Assembly (NCBI RefSeq): GCF_002872335.1
Contig: NZ_NJAG01000023.1
Coordinates: 1 to 60,888 of the forward strand
Source: Siphonobacter sp. BAB-5405
GTDB taxonomy: Bacteria; Bacteroidota; Bacteroidia; Cytophagales; Spirosomataceae
Direction: 5' to 3'
Length of the DNA: 60,888 nt
Shown piece after piece: positions 16,328 to 24,794 of the stretch. The notes below the pieces were generated by a model. It did no database searches, had not been told where the DNA came from, and worked only from the letters and a program-made list of their open reading frames with translations. A program made the position numbers and the translations under genes. Every line of letters begins with the position of its first letter. Position 1 is the first letter of the stretch.

Positions 16328-18190
16328 ATGGAACTCAAGTACAAAATTGCACTCATCAGTGACCATGCTTCTCCATTGGCCATTTGCGGCGGCGTCGATG
16401 CCGGCGGGCAGAATATAGCCGTAGCCGAGCTGGCTCAGCACCTGGCGGATCTGGGTTATTCCATCGACATCTTTACCCGCTGGGCGGATGAAAAGCTGCC
16501 GCAGGTGATTCAGTGGCAACCGCAAATTCGGGTCGTGCACGTAAAAGCGGGTCCGAAGACCTTTCTGCCCAAAGAAGAATTTCTACCCTACATGCCGGAG
16601 TTTACGGCAGATGTACTGCGTTTTTCCAAACGCGAAGGGCATCCGTACCGACTCGTTCATGCCCATTTCTTTCTGTCGGCAATGGTCGCCGCTGATTTGA
16701 AAAAGATGCTCGGTATTCCCTTCGTCATTACTTTCCATGCCCTGGGAAAAGTCCGGCGACTCATTCAGGGCGATAGCGATAAATTTCCTGCTCTACGGTT
16801 TGATCTGGAAGATCGGGTCATTCGCGAAGCCGATCAGGTGATTGCTCTGTGTCCGCAAGACCGCGACGATCTGCTGACGCTGTACAACGCCGATCCGAAC
16901 AAGCTAACGATTATCCCGAATGGCTTTAACCCCGGCGAATTTTTCATCACCGATCAAAAGCGGGCACGGGCTAAAGTAGGCCTTCCCGCCGACGAGAAAA
17001 TCATTTTACAATTAGGCCGGATGGTGCCACGGAAGGGAGTGGCTACCGTCATCGAAGCCCTAGCTCGCCTGAAAAAGCAGTACGGTCAACAGGCTCGTCT
17101 GGTGATTGTGGGCGGGGAATCGGATGTGCCTGATCCGGTCATCACGCCCGAAATGGGTCGGTTACAGCAACTGGCGGAAACCGAAGGAATTGCCGATTCA
17201 GTAACCTTTGTGGGCCGGAGAGACCGGGCTCTGCTTCGGTATTACTACAGTGCCTCGGATGTCTTCGTAACCACGCCCTGGTACGAACCCTTCGGTATTA
17301 CGCCGCTGGAAGCCATGGCCTCGGGTGCTCCGGTCATTGGAGCTAATGTGGGTGGCATCAAGTACACCATCACCGACGGCGAAACCGGCCTGCTGGTACC
17401 ACCCAAAGATCCCGAAGCTCTGGCCGAAAAATTAAACGAGGTTTTGTCGGATAAAATGCTGGGTACTTCACTAAAAGAAAAGGCTTTACAAAACGTACAC
17501 GCTCACTTTACCTGGGAGAAAGTAGCCCGGCAAACGGCTCAATTGTACGAACAATACGCTCTGCCGACCTTTCGTCCGTACCGTCATAGTCAGAAGGCTA
17601 TATTTCTGGACAAAGACGGAACGCTCATTCCTGACATTCCTTACAACATCGATCCCCGGAAAATCCGCCTGTACTCTGACGCGGGAGAAGCTTTGGCTCG
17701 CCTCCAGCGGGCCGGATACCAGATTTTTGTAGTTTCAAATCAGTCGGGTGTGGCGAAGGGATTTTTTCAGGAAGAGGCCTTGACGGGCGTGGAAAGTCGC
17801 ATTCGTGAACTGTTACTGCCCTGGGGCGTGCAACTGAGCGGATTTTACTATTGCCCGCATTCGCCGCAGGGTTCGGTACCTTCGTACGCCATTGACTGTA
17901 CCTGCCGAAAACCCTTGCCAGGAATGATTCTGGAAGCGGCCCAGCAACACGGCATTCACCTGTCCGAATCCTGGATGGTGGGCGATATTCTCAACGACAT
18001 TGAGGCGGGCCGCCGGGCGGGTTGCCGTACCGTGCTCCTCAATAACGGCAACGAAACCGAATGGGTGCCGGGGGAATTTCGGACGCCCACGCACACGGTT
18101 CAATCCCTGAAAGAAATGGCCGATACCATTCTGAATCCAGTCGTGATTCCGGTGGCACCGCGACCGCTGCAACGACCCATTCAAGCGTAG
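16328..18190 (+). CDS. GT4 glycosyltransferase fused to a GmhB-like HAD phosphatase
   Basis: From the ATG at 16328 the protein has 620 residues; an upstream ATG at 16286 would add 14 residues of non-homologous sequence. Residues 1-405 are a GT-B family 4 glycosyltransferase: GGVDAGGQN donor loop, LQLGRMVPRKG, and EPFGITPLE (320-328) for nucleotide-sugar binding. Residues 420-600 are a HAD-IIIA phosphatase: DKDGT (428-432), SNQSG (470-474), and GD at 552. The zinc loop C509-x-H511 ... C524-x-C526-RKPLPGM is diagnostic of D-glycero-D-manno-heptose 1,7-bisphosphate 7-phosphatase (GmhB). Joining an ADP-heptose-pathway enzyme to a transferase, with two GT9 genes nearby, points to heptose glycan synthesis. 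It starts a plus-strand run of closely spaced genes. Confidence 0.85.
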   Translation: MELKYKIALISDHASPLAICGGVDAGGQNIAVAELAQHLADLGYSIDIFTRWADEKLPQVIQWQPQIRVVHVKAGPKTFLPKEEFLPYMPEFTADVLRFSKREGHPYRLVHAHFFLSAMVAADLKKMLGIPFVITFHALGKVRRLIQGDSDKFPALRFDLEDRVIREADQVIALCPQDRDDLLTLYNADPNKLTIIPNGFNPGEFFITDQKRARAKVGLPADEKIILQLGRMVPRKGVATVIEALARLKKQYGQQARLVIVGGESDVPDPVITPEMGRLQQLAETEGIADSVTFVGRRDRALLRYYYSASDVFVTTPWYEPFGITPLEAMASGAPVIGANVGGIKYTITDGETGLLVPPKDPEALAEKLNEVLSDKMLGTSLKEKALQNVHAHFTWEKVARQTAQLYEQYALPTFRPYRHSQKAIFLDKDGTLIPDIPYNIDPRKIRLYSDAGEALARLQRAGYQIFVVSNQSGVAKGFFQEEALTGVESRIRELLLPWGVQLSGFYYCPHSPQGSVPSYAIDCTCRKPLPGMILEAAQQHGIHLSESWMVGDILNDIEAGRRAGCRTVLLNNGNETEWVPGEFRTPTHTVQSLKEMADTILNPVVIPVAPRPLQRPIQA

Positions 18191-18199
18191 GACAAGGCT

Positions 18200-19282
18200 A
18201 TGACAAAGACGTGGCAAAACGCTCGCAACTTGTTGTGCATCCGGCTGGATAACATGGGCGATGTGCTGATGACGACGCCCGCGTTTCGGGCCCTGAAAGA
18301 AGGGCTCCCGCAGGTTCGGCTTACTTTGCTGGCTTCCTCGGTAGGGGCGGCCATTGCTTCATTCATTCCCGAGGTCGATGAGGTAATGACCTTCGATGTT
18401 CCGTGGATGAAAGGGGCTTCGGAGGAAGCTTCCACGGCTGTAAACGACCTGGTTGAGCAACTAAAAGTGAGGAATTTTGACGGGGCCATTCTCTTTACCG
18501 TACAAAGTCAGAATCCGCTACCAACCGCTCTGGTCTGTTACCTGGCGGGTATCCCGCGATTGTTGGGGTATTGCCGGGAAAATCCGTATCAGCTGATGTC
18601 GGACTGGGTGCCGGATCCCGAAGTGCTGTACGCCACGCGTCACGAAGTAGAACGGCAACTGCATCTGGTCGCCCGGATTGGATGCGTTACCGAAAATCAA
18701 CGTTTATCAGTTAGCGTTAGTGAAAACGTCCGGCAACGGGTTCGGTCGTATCTGGATCAAATCGGTCTGCAACGCGACGAATCCTGGCTGGTCCTGCACG
18801 CGGGTGTCAGTGAAGAGAAACGTCGCTATTCGGCTGAAGGCTATCTGGAAGCCTGTCAGGAACTCATGCAGGAGCAGGGTTTTCAGGTGGTGTTGACGGG
18901 AAATGCTTCCGAAAAAAGCTACGTCGCCACCTTACAACAAACCCTGGGTGACCGGGCTTTTGCCGTAGCGGGCGATCTATCGCTCGAATGGTTTCTCGCC
19001 TTGATTGCCGAGACTCCGGTGTTGGTTTCCAACAATACGGGGCCGGTACATATCGCCGCTGCCCTCGGGACACCGGTGGTGGTTTTGTACGCCATGACCA
19101 ACCCGCAACATACCCCCTGGCTGGTCGAGAACCGGGTATTGTATTTCGAAGTGCCCGAAGCCCTTCGTTCCCGAAACGTGCTATTACAGGAATTCCCCGG
19201 CACGGCCGAGCCGAAGGCTTCGCCCCAACGCATTGTCGAGTCGGTACGGGCTGTAATGCGTCCCGTAGAAAAGGCGGTATAA
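18200..19282 (+). CDS. GT9 heptosyltransferase-like glycosyltransferase
   Basis: This 360-residue protein is a GT-B fold family 9 enzyme. LCIRLDNMGDVLMTTPAFRA at the N-terminus is the family signature, and SNNTGPVHIAAALGTPVVVL (about 270-290) is the C-terminal donor site of ADP-heptose:LPS heptosyltransferases. It starts nine bases after the GT4-GmhB fusion and is almost certainly co-transcribed with it. The preceding GmhB domain and a second GT9 gene at 22342 support a heptose donor, but GT9 enzymes with other donors exist. Cytoplasmic, probably membrane-associated. Confidence 0.85.
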   Translation: MTKTWQNARNLLCIRLDNMGDVLMTTPAFRALKEGLPQVRLTLLASSVGAAIASFIPEVDEVMTFDVPWMKGASEEASTAVNDLVEQLKVRNFDGAILFTVQSQNPLPTALVCYLAGIPRLLGYCRENPYQLMSDWVPDPEVLYATRHEVERQLHLVARIGCVTENQRLSVSVSENVRQRVRSYLDQIGLQRDESWLVLHAGVSEEKRRYSAEGYLEACQELMQEQGFQVVLTGNASEKSYVATLQQTLGDRAFAVAGDLSLEWFLALIAETPVLVSNNTGPVHIAAALGTPVVVLYAMTNPQHTPWLVENRVLYFEVPEALRSRNVLLQEFPGTAEPKASPQRIVESVRAVMRPVEKAV

Positions 19283-19320
19283 CCGCAGCGACTCAATCCA
19301 TCTAAACCCATTTTTAATCC

Positions 19321-21084
19321 ATGTACACACTAGGAATCAACGCTGCGTTTCACGATCCGGCTGCTGCTCTCGTCAAAGACGGAGTAGTGCTGGCCGCTGC
19401 CGAAGAAGAACGCTTTACGCACATCAAACACGGTAAACGGCCCATTCCTTTTTCTACCTACGAACTTCCGTATCATGCCATTGATTTTTGCCTGAAGAAA
19501 GCTGGAATCACGCTGGCCGAAGTGGATCACATCGCTTATTCGTTTGATCCGTATATTCAACTGGGCGAGCAGTCGCAGGCCGAAACGCTACTAATTCCGC
19601 TGAAACCTACGGCCTCGACGGGTGACTGGCATAATCCCTGGGATTCGCTGTTTTTGTCGTCCATTGTCAATGCTCCGGGGCATTTGGTGGATGGCGTACC
19701 GCTGCACCTGGCGGCCCGATTTAAAGGAGCTTCCCGACTGGGACCGTACCAGTGGCATTTTACCAATCATCACTTATCCCACGCGGCGAGTGCCTTCCTG
19801 CCCAGCCCGTATACGAACGCGGCGGTACTGGTACTGGACGGTCGCGGGGAGGTGGCTACAACGAGTTACTGGCACGGGCAGGGCAATCAGATGACTCTGC
19901 TTGGGGAAGTAATCATGCCGCATTCCCTGGGACTGATGTACGAGCAGATGACGACTTATCTGGGCTTTTTGCACTCCTCGGATGAGTACAAGGTGATGGC
20001 TCTGGCCTCGTTCGGTAACCCCGTCTACAAAGATTATTTTAAAGGACTGATTCATTTAAAAGAAGAGGGTCAATACACCATCGATCCGCTCAACCTGGAA
20101 GCCACGTTTGGCCCGGCCCGCGAGAAGGGTGGTCCACTGGAGCAGATGCATTACGACATTGCTCATTCGGTGCAGGTAGTGCTGGAAGAGACGGTACTCG
20201 AATTGCTTCAGTTTTTGTACGAAAAAACGCAAGCGGATTCGGTATGTCTGGCCGGTGGCGTCGCTCTGAACTGCGTGATGAATGCTCGTCTGCGGGATCG
20301 CGGTCCATTCAAAAACATCTGGGTACAACCCGCCGCCGGGGATGCCGGTACGGCTTTGGGAGCGGCGATGTGGATTGACGCCCAGCAACGCAAAACCGAC
20401 GAGCGGAGTTACGAAATGGAACACGTATACCTCGGCCCCAGCTATTCGGACGAAGAAATCGAAACGTTTCTGCAATGGTCGAAACTGCCTTACCGTCGCC
20501 TGAACAACGTAGCGGAAGAAGTAGCCGAGTATCTGGCCGAAGGAAACATCATCGGCTGGTTCCAGCAGGGGATGGAATTTGGTCCGCGTGCTCTGGGGGC
20601 CCGGTCGTTGCTGGCGGCTCCGTTCCCGGCGGAAATGCAGGCTCGCCTCAATGACCTGAAAGACCGGGAAGATTTCCGTCCCGTAGCCCCGGTAGTATTG
20701 GAAGAAGAGGCCGCCGCCTGGTTTATCAATTCCCGGAAATCACCGTTTATGTTGTTCGTGAATGATGTACGCGAGGAAAAAGTAGACGCCATTCCCGCCG
20801 TAACCCACACCGACGGCACGGCTCGGGTACAAACCATCAATCCGCAACAGAATCCGGCTTACTATAACTTAATCAAATCATTTTACGAAAAAACAGGGGT
20901 GCCCATTCTGGTCAATACTTCGTTCAATACGCGTGGAGAACCCGTAGTTTGCTCCCCCCGCGACGCTGTAGAATCGTTCTGGACTTCCCCGCTCGATGCT
21001 CTGATTATCGGCAGTTTCATGCTCGAAAAGAATCCCAAAACTGTGGAGGTGAGTTTTCAGTCTTCGGTTTACAATTTTCAGTAA
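19321..21084 (+). CDS. NodU/WapO-family O-carbamoyltransferase
   Basis: This 587-residue protein has the two parts of the NodU/CmcH carbamoyltransferase family. The N-terminal ASKHA-type domain contains LGINAAFHDPAAALV, AAEEERF, NHHLSHAASAF (His150, His151, His154) and LDGRGE. The C-terminal domain has WFQQGMEFGPRALGARSLLA and REDFRPVAPVVL. These enzymes transfer carbamoyl from carbamoyl phosphate via carbamoyl-AMP to a sugar hydroxyl. WapO of this family carbamoylates a heptose in the Pseudomonas LPS core, so with heptosyltransferase-like and GmhB-like neighbours a carbamoylated heptose is the likeliest product here (inference). The last dozen codons are encoded by a low-complexity repeat arm, so the native C-terminus may have been replaced. 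Confidence 0.85.
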   Translation: MYTLGINAAFHDPAAALVKDGVVLAAAEEERFTHIKHGKRPIPFSTYELPYHAIDFCLKKAGITLAEVDHIAYSFDPYIQLGEQSQAETLLIPLKPTASTGDWHNPWDSLFLSSIVNAPGHLVDGVPLHLAARFKGASRLGPYQWHFTNHHLSHAASAFLPSPYTNAAVLVLDGRGEVATTSYWHGQGNQMTLLGEVIMPHSLGLMYEQMTTYLGFLHSSDEYKVMALASFGNPVYKDYFKGLIHLKEEGQYTIDPLNLEATFGPAREKGGPLEQMHYDIAHSVQVVLEETVLELLQFLYEKTQADSVCLAGGVALNCVMNARLRDRGPFKNIWVQPAAGDAGTALGAAMWIDAQQRKTDERSYEMEHVYLGPSYSDEEIETFLQWSKLPYRRLNNVAEEVAEYLAEGNIIGWFQQGMEFGPRALGARSLLAAPFPAEMQARLNDLKDREDFRPVAPVVLEEEAAAWFINSRKSPFMLFVNDVREEKVDAIPAVTHTDGTARVQTINPQQNPAYYNLIKSFYEKTGVPILVNTSFNTRGEPVVCSPRDAVESFWTSPLDALIIGSFMLEKNPKTVEVSFQSSVYNFQ

Positions 21085-21160
21085 TGGGCCCCGCTCACTC
21101 CGATTTATAATCGGAACGAGCAGGTGAGTAAGCAAACAACTGTAAACGGAAGACCGAAAA
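21054..21160. repeat. Imperfect inverted repeat enclosing a hairpin
   Basis: TTTTCAGTCTTCGGTTTACA (21054-21073) and the reverse complement of 21141-21160 match at 18 of 20 positions. Between them GCTC..TCCGATT/AATCGGA..GAGC (21093-21121) forms a compact hairpin. The left arm overlaps the end of the carbamoyltransferase gene, and the right arm lies just before the next ATG. The 'TTTTCAGT' phrase recurs in the flanks, giving a low-complexity character. Confidence 0.7.
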
Positions 21161-21180
21161 CTGCAAACTGAAAAACTGAG

Positions 21181-22149
21181 ATGCAACTTTCCGTAATCAT
21201 TCCCACGTTCCGTCGGCCCGAACTACTGAAGCGGTGCCTGCAAGCGTTGACCAACCAGACCCTGGACCCATCAACGTACGAAATTTTAGTCGTCGATGAT
21301 GGCAACGACATTTCTACGCGGGTGCAAGTCGTGAGTATCGCTGCTCACACCAACGTACGGATTCGGTATTATGGACAGCCCCAGCGTCGCGGACCTGCCG
21401 CTGCCCGAAACCGGGGCTGGCAGCAGGCCCGGTCGCCCTACGTCGCCTTTACTGATGACGACTGTATTCCCGATTCCAACTGGCTGAAAGTCCTGCTCGA
21501 CGCCTTTGCTCAGGGATCCCAGGTGATTACGGGTCGGGTAGTCGTACCACTTTCGGAAACTCCCACGGATTACGATCGCACGACGGCTTTACTGGAAACG
21601 GCTGAGTTCGTTACGGCTAACTGTGCCTGTATCCGTTCGTTGCTGGAGCAGGTCGGTGGACTGGAAGAACAGTTCGATCGGGCCTGGCGGGAAGACAGCG
21701 ACCTGCAATTCAAATTCATTCAGCACGGTATTTCGATTGTGAAATGCAATCAGGCCGTGATTATCCATCCCATTCGACGTGCGAAATGGTGGGGTTGCCT
21801 GAACGACGAAAGCAAAAACCGCTACGATGCCCTCCTGTACAAACGGCATCCCCAATTGTTCCGCGAACGCATTCCAACGTACGCTCCGCTGGTGCGACTC
21901 TACTATACCATAGTGCTGAGTTTTTTGCTGGGACTAGGAAGCGGAATGGCGGGAGCGGGTACGGTCAGCACTGTAGCTTTTGCGATCTGGGCTCTTGGAA
22001 CGCTAATTCTGGTGGGGTGGCGATTGCGAAATACGGCTCAGCCCCTGCGGCATTTGCCTACTACGCTCGTGTCTGCTCTGGCGACGCCCTTTTTATCCAT
22101 TTACTGGCGACTCTACGGAGCCGTTCAATACCGGGTTTTGTATGCCTGA
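21181..22149 (+). CDS. GT2 glycosyltransferase with C-terminal membrane segments
   Basis: This 322-residue enzyme has a GT-A fold: LSVIIPTFRRPELLKRCLQA at the N-terminus, LVVDDGND, RGPAAARNRGW, and the metal-binding FTDDDC motif near residue 95. An acceptor-side WREDSDLQFK motif lies around residue 163. Two hydrophobic stretches near residues 245-290 probably anchor it to the inner membrane. It belongs to the plus-strand heptose/carbamoyl locus and follows the carbamoyltransferase by 96 bases that are mostly repeat. Its stop overlaps the start of a 58-codon reading frame. Confidence 0.85.
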   Translation: MQLSVIIPTFRRPELLKRCLQALTNQTLDPSTYEILVVDDGNDISTRVQVVSIAAHTNVRIRYYGQPQRRGPAAARNRGWQQARSPYVAFTDDDCIPDSNWLKVLLDAFAQGSQVITGRVVVPLSETPTDYDRTTALLETAEFVTANCACIRSLLEQVGGLEEQFDRAWREDSDLQFKFIQHGISIVKCNQAVIIHPIRRAKWWGCLNDESKNRYDALLYKRHPQLFRERIPTYAPLVRLYYTIVLSFLLGLGSGMAGAGTVSTVAFAIWALGTLILVGWRLRNTAQPLRHLPTTLVSALATPFLSIYWRLYGAVQYRVLYA

Positions 22150-22318
22150 CATCCGTATCGTGATTGTCACCCGCGATAACGTAGAGGTTTTCGTACAAAG
22201 GCTGAACATTTTACTGCAAGGGCTCGAAGCCATAGTGGATCGAGAGGCCCGAAAAGATTGGCGGGGAGCTTTCAGAAGTACTCCAGAAATCTGTTTAAAG
22301 TGGCGGGTAGTACCGTAA
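22142..22318 (+). CDS. Possible small protein of 58 residues overlapping the GT2 gene end
   Basis: An ATG at 22142 sits inside the last codons of the GT2 gene (overlap of eight bases) and opens a frame of 58 codons ending TAA at 22316-22318. The product begins MPDIRIVIVTRDNVEVFVQR, a beta-strand-like start reminiscent of GT-B N-termini, then turns charged. It could be translationally coupled to the upstream gene, or the leftover start of a truncated glycosyltransferase. Without homologues I cannot decide. Confidence 0.35.
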   Translation: MPDIRIVIVTRDNVEVFVQRLNILLQGLEAIVDREARKDWRGAFRSTPEICLKWRVVP

Positions 22319-22341
22319 CGATCCGTTTACTCGATTAAACG

Positions 22342-23367
22342 ATGGACAAATTCACTTGCCTATTAGGATACACGCCCGAACGCATTGCCGTTTTTCGGGC
22401 TTTGAAAGTCGGCGACCTGCTTTGTGCCGTACCCGCCTTCCGAGCCCTTCGACGGGCTTTTCCAAACGCTCACATCAGTCTGATCAGCTTGCCCTGGGCC
22501 GAAGAATTTGTGGGAAGGTACGCTGCTTATTTCGATGAATTTATTCCCTTTCCGGGTTATCCTGGTTTGCCCGAACAAGCCCTGGACGCTTCGCGTACAA
22601 TAGCTTTTTTACAGGAGATGCAGGGCCGGAACTTCGATGTCGTGCTACAAATGCAGGGCAACGGTACGATTGTCAATGCTATGGTACTGTTGCTGGGAGC
22701 GAAAGCGACGGCGGGGTATTATCCGACGCAGCACGCCGAGCAATTTTGTCCGGACGAACGGTTGTTCATGCCTTATCCGCCGGACGAACACGAAGTAAAA
22801 CGACACGTGCGATTGATGGAATTTCTCGGGATTCCGACGCAGGACTTTTCGCTGGAATTCCCGCTGACCAAAGCCGATGCCCGGCGGGCGGAAGCTCTGT
22901 CCGCATGGTCCGAAATAATTCAGCAACCATTCGTTTGTATCCACCCCGGTGGTATATCCGCCCGCCGCTGGCCCGCTTCACACTTTGCCAAAGCCGCTGA
23001 TGCACTGGCGGCTCAGGGCTATACGGTAGTGCTGACGGGTACGCAGCCCGAAGAACAAACGGTGGAGGAAGTACGGCAGCAGATGCATTATCCGGCATTA
23101 TCAGTAGCAGGAGCCACGGATCTGGGGAGTCTTGGTTGGGTCCTGCGAAAATCCTCGCTGTTGTTGAGTAACGATACGGGAGTAGCTCACCTGGCTGTTG
23201 CCTTGCAGGTACCCAGCGTAGTGATCTACACGACGTCCCGCCCCGAAGAATGGGGACCCCTGAATCCACAACGGCACCGGACGATACGCGAAGCCGAGGC
23301 AACCGACCCCGAGCGAGTGATTGAAGAGGCTATGAAGCTGTTGGCATATCAGGGGTTTGAGGTGTAA
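22342..23367 (+). CDS. Second GT9 heptosyltransferase-like glycosyltransferase
   Basis: This 341-residue GT9 protein has the signature RIAVFRALKVGDLLCAVPAF near the N-terminus, CIHPGGISARRWP mid-protein, and SNDTGVAHLAVALQVPSVVI in the donor-binding C-terminal half. It resembles the GT9 gene at 18200 in architecture but is clearly divergent. It closes the plus-strand run, and the downstream intergenic region is low-complexity repeat. In the context of a GmhB domain and a carbamoyltransferase it probably adds a second heptose or similar sugar to the same glycan. Confidence 0.85.
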   Translation: MDKFTCLLGYTPERIAVFRALKVGDLLCAVPAFRALRRAFPNAHISLISLPWAEEFVGRYAAYFDEFIPFPGYPGLPEQALDASRTIAFLQEMQGRNFDVVLQMQGNGTIVNAMVLLLGAKATAGYYPTQHAEQFCPDERLFMPYPPDEHEVKRHVRLMEFLGIPTQDFSLEFPLTKADARRAEALSAWSEIIQQPFVCIHPGGISARRWPASHFAKAADALAAQGYTVVLTGTQPEEQTVEEVRQQMHYPALSVAGATDLGSLGWVLRKSSLLLSNDTGVAHLAVALQVPSVVIYTTSRPEEWGPLNPQRHRTIREAEATDPERVIEEAMKLLAYQGFEV

Positions 23368-23627
23368 GGTTTGAGGGTTTAAAGTTTAAGTGTTTAAAGT
23401 TTATTTAAGGTGTGAATTAAAGTTTAATGTTTGAGCGAACGACGCTGGGATTTGAAATGTAAGGTTGTTATGGGTTAAGGTTTGCGTAATCGATAGTAAA
23501 CCATGCTTATTCGAACTTTGTACCTGAAACGCTAATTCAAACCTCAATCCTAATTCAAACTCAAAACCCTAAACCCTAAACCCTAAACCCTAAACCCTAA
23601 ACTCAACCCTCTAAATCCCATCACCGA
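23368..23627. repeat. Low-complexity convergent intergenic region with telomere-like CCCTAAA repeats
   Basis: The 260-base gap between convergent genes starts with a G/T-rich arm (GGTTTGAGGGTTTAAAG and related phrases, 23368-23450) and ends with an A/C-rich arm that includes five perfect tandem copies of CCCTAAA at 23567-23601, preceded and followed by degenerate copies (AATTCAAAC, CTCAACCCT). The arms are roughly reverse-complementary, so the transcript of either strand could fold into a long imperfect hairpin. No gene is present. It may terminate both genes. Confidence 0.75.
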
Positions 23628-24572
23628 TCAACCGACTACCTCGGCAAATACCGCATTCCAGTCCCGAACAAATCGTTCTTTGCCAAAACGGTCCTGAGCC
23701 AGTTTTCGGGCATTGGCTCCCATACGTCGGGCTTCTTCCGGATGATCGATCAGGAACTGCATGCGTTCAATGAGAATCTTAGGGTCATTGGAGATAAAGC
23801 CCTGAACGCCATCTTCAAGCACCGTAGGAATCTCGGTAGTCGCCAGAGCCACCACGGGCATCCCAATCGTCAGGGCCTCGACCACCGCCAGCGGCAGACT
23901 CGTATACCGCATGGGACTAAACAGGAATCGGTATTCCGCCACCCGCTGGTGCAGGTAGCGGTAATGAATTTCACCGAGACCGCCAATTTCATCGGACTTC
24001 ATCCCGACGGTCGTCAGTGGGACACGTTGCCGGGCCTGTTCGTACAGGTCAAAACCCACCATTCGCCCGCGTCGTTTGAATTCGTTGAGTACGGTAATTC
24101 CCTGCGAAAGATGACCGGAATACCGAAGGTCGGGGTTAATGGCAACGTTGTGTTCAATGACCCGCGTCGGTAGTTTGCCGCAATCCCACATCAGACGATT
24201 GAAATGCGTGACGTGTACCACCAGCACATTCGGATCGTCCATGGGATGTTTTGAAAAGACCGGATGGGGTTCGGGAGCATTGTGCTCCAGATAAATGCGG
24301 GGTAACTGCCGCTGGGTTTCCGTCAGGATTTCGTACTGATCGTGCTGATAGTTCTGAGGTGTCTGAAAAATAATCAGATCGAGGGGAAGGTGGCGTACTT
24401 CCTCGGCGGGAACTTCCCGAACGTAATTCGGCATCGTAGAATCCTTTCCCCGGCCCGCGTACCCTTCCGGGGAACCGACTTTCGTAGGAACGTGCCAGTT
24501 ATGTTCGGTCTGCGTAATAGCGGTTAAATAACTCCCATGAATGTGCCAGATTAAAATGTTTAACGGTCGCAT
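23628..24572 (-). CDS. GT4-like glycosyltransferase
   Basis: This 314-residue protein starts MRPLNILIWHIHGSYL, a GT-B N-terminus. Its C-terminal half has the family 4 donor-site pattern SPMRYTSLPLAVVEALTIGM, followed by PTVLEDGVQGFISND. The usual E-x7-E is altered at its first position (MRYTS...VVEAL), so donor specificity may differ. It is transcribed towards the heptose locus from the opposite strand, sharing the repeat-filled convergent gap, and probably contributes to the same surface glycan. The 222 bases to its right hold the divergent promoter region. Confidence 0.8.
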   Translation of the reverse strand: MRPLNILIWHIHGSYLTAITQTEHNWHVPTKVGSPEGYAGRGKDSTMPNYVREVPAEEVRHLPLDLIIFQTPQNYQHDQYEILTETQRQLPRIYLEHNAPEPHPVFSKHPMDDPNVLVVHVTHFNRLMWDCGKLPTRVIEHNVAINPDLRYSGHLSQGITVLNEFKRRGRMVGFDLYEQARQRVPLTTVGMKSDEIGGLGEIHYRYLHQRVAEYRFLFSPMRYTSLPLAVVEALTIGMPVVALATTEIPTVLEDGVQGFISNDPKILIERMQFLIDHPEEARRMGANARKLAQDRFGKERFVRDWNAVFAEVVG

Positions 24573-24794
24573 GAAATTGAGGTTGGTGGATCGATACGTA
24601 TAGGGAAGTAAATACAGCTGTAAAAAAGATGAACCACTTCGTAAAAGGTTAACTGAAAAGATAAAAGGTGATAAAATTGAATTACTACTAATAGATTGTA
24701 GTAGCTACTGAATTTAAGTTGAACAGGTATGGTATTAGTTTTTATTCAATTTTTGAACGGATGAATAGATTACCTATCAAACTGACTTATCTGA

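Noticed and set aside
16142-16540. 132-codon minus-strand open frame
   Set aside because: Its first two-thirds is the antisense of the GT4 gene start and the rest runs into the AT-rich gap; no recognisable motifs.
23567-23601. CRISPR array or phage-derived telomere
   Set aside because: The seven-base units are contiguous with no spacers, and no telomere resolvase or linear-end gene is near.
22142-23627. Insertion sequence between the glycan genes
   Set aside because: There is no transposase-like frame, terminal inverted repeat pair with target duplication, or IS-like motif; only low-complexity repeats.
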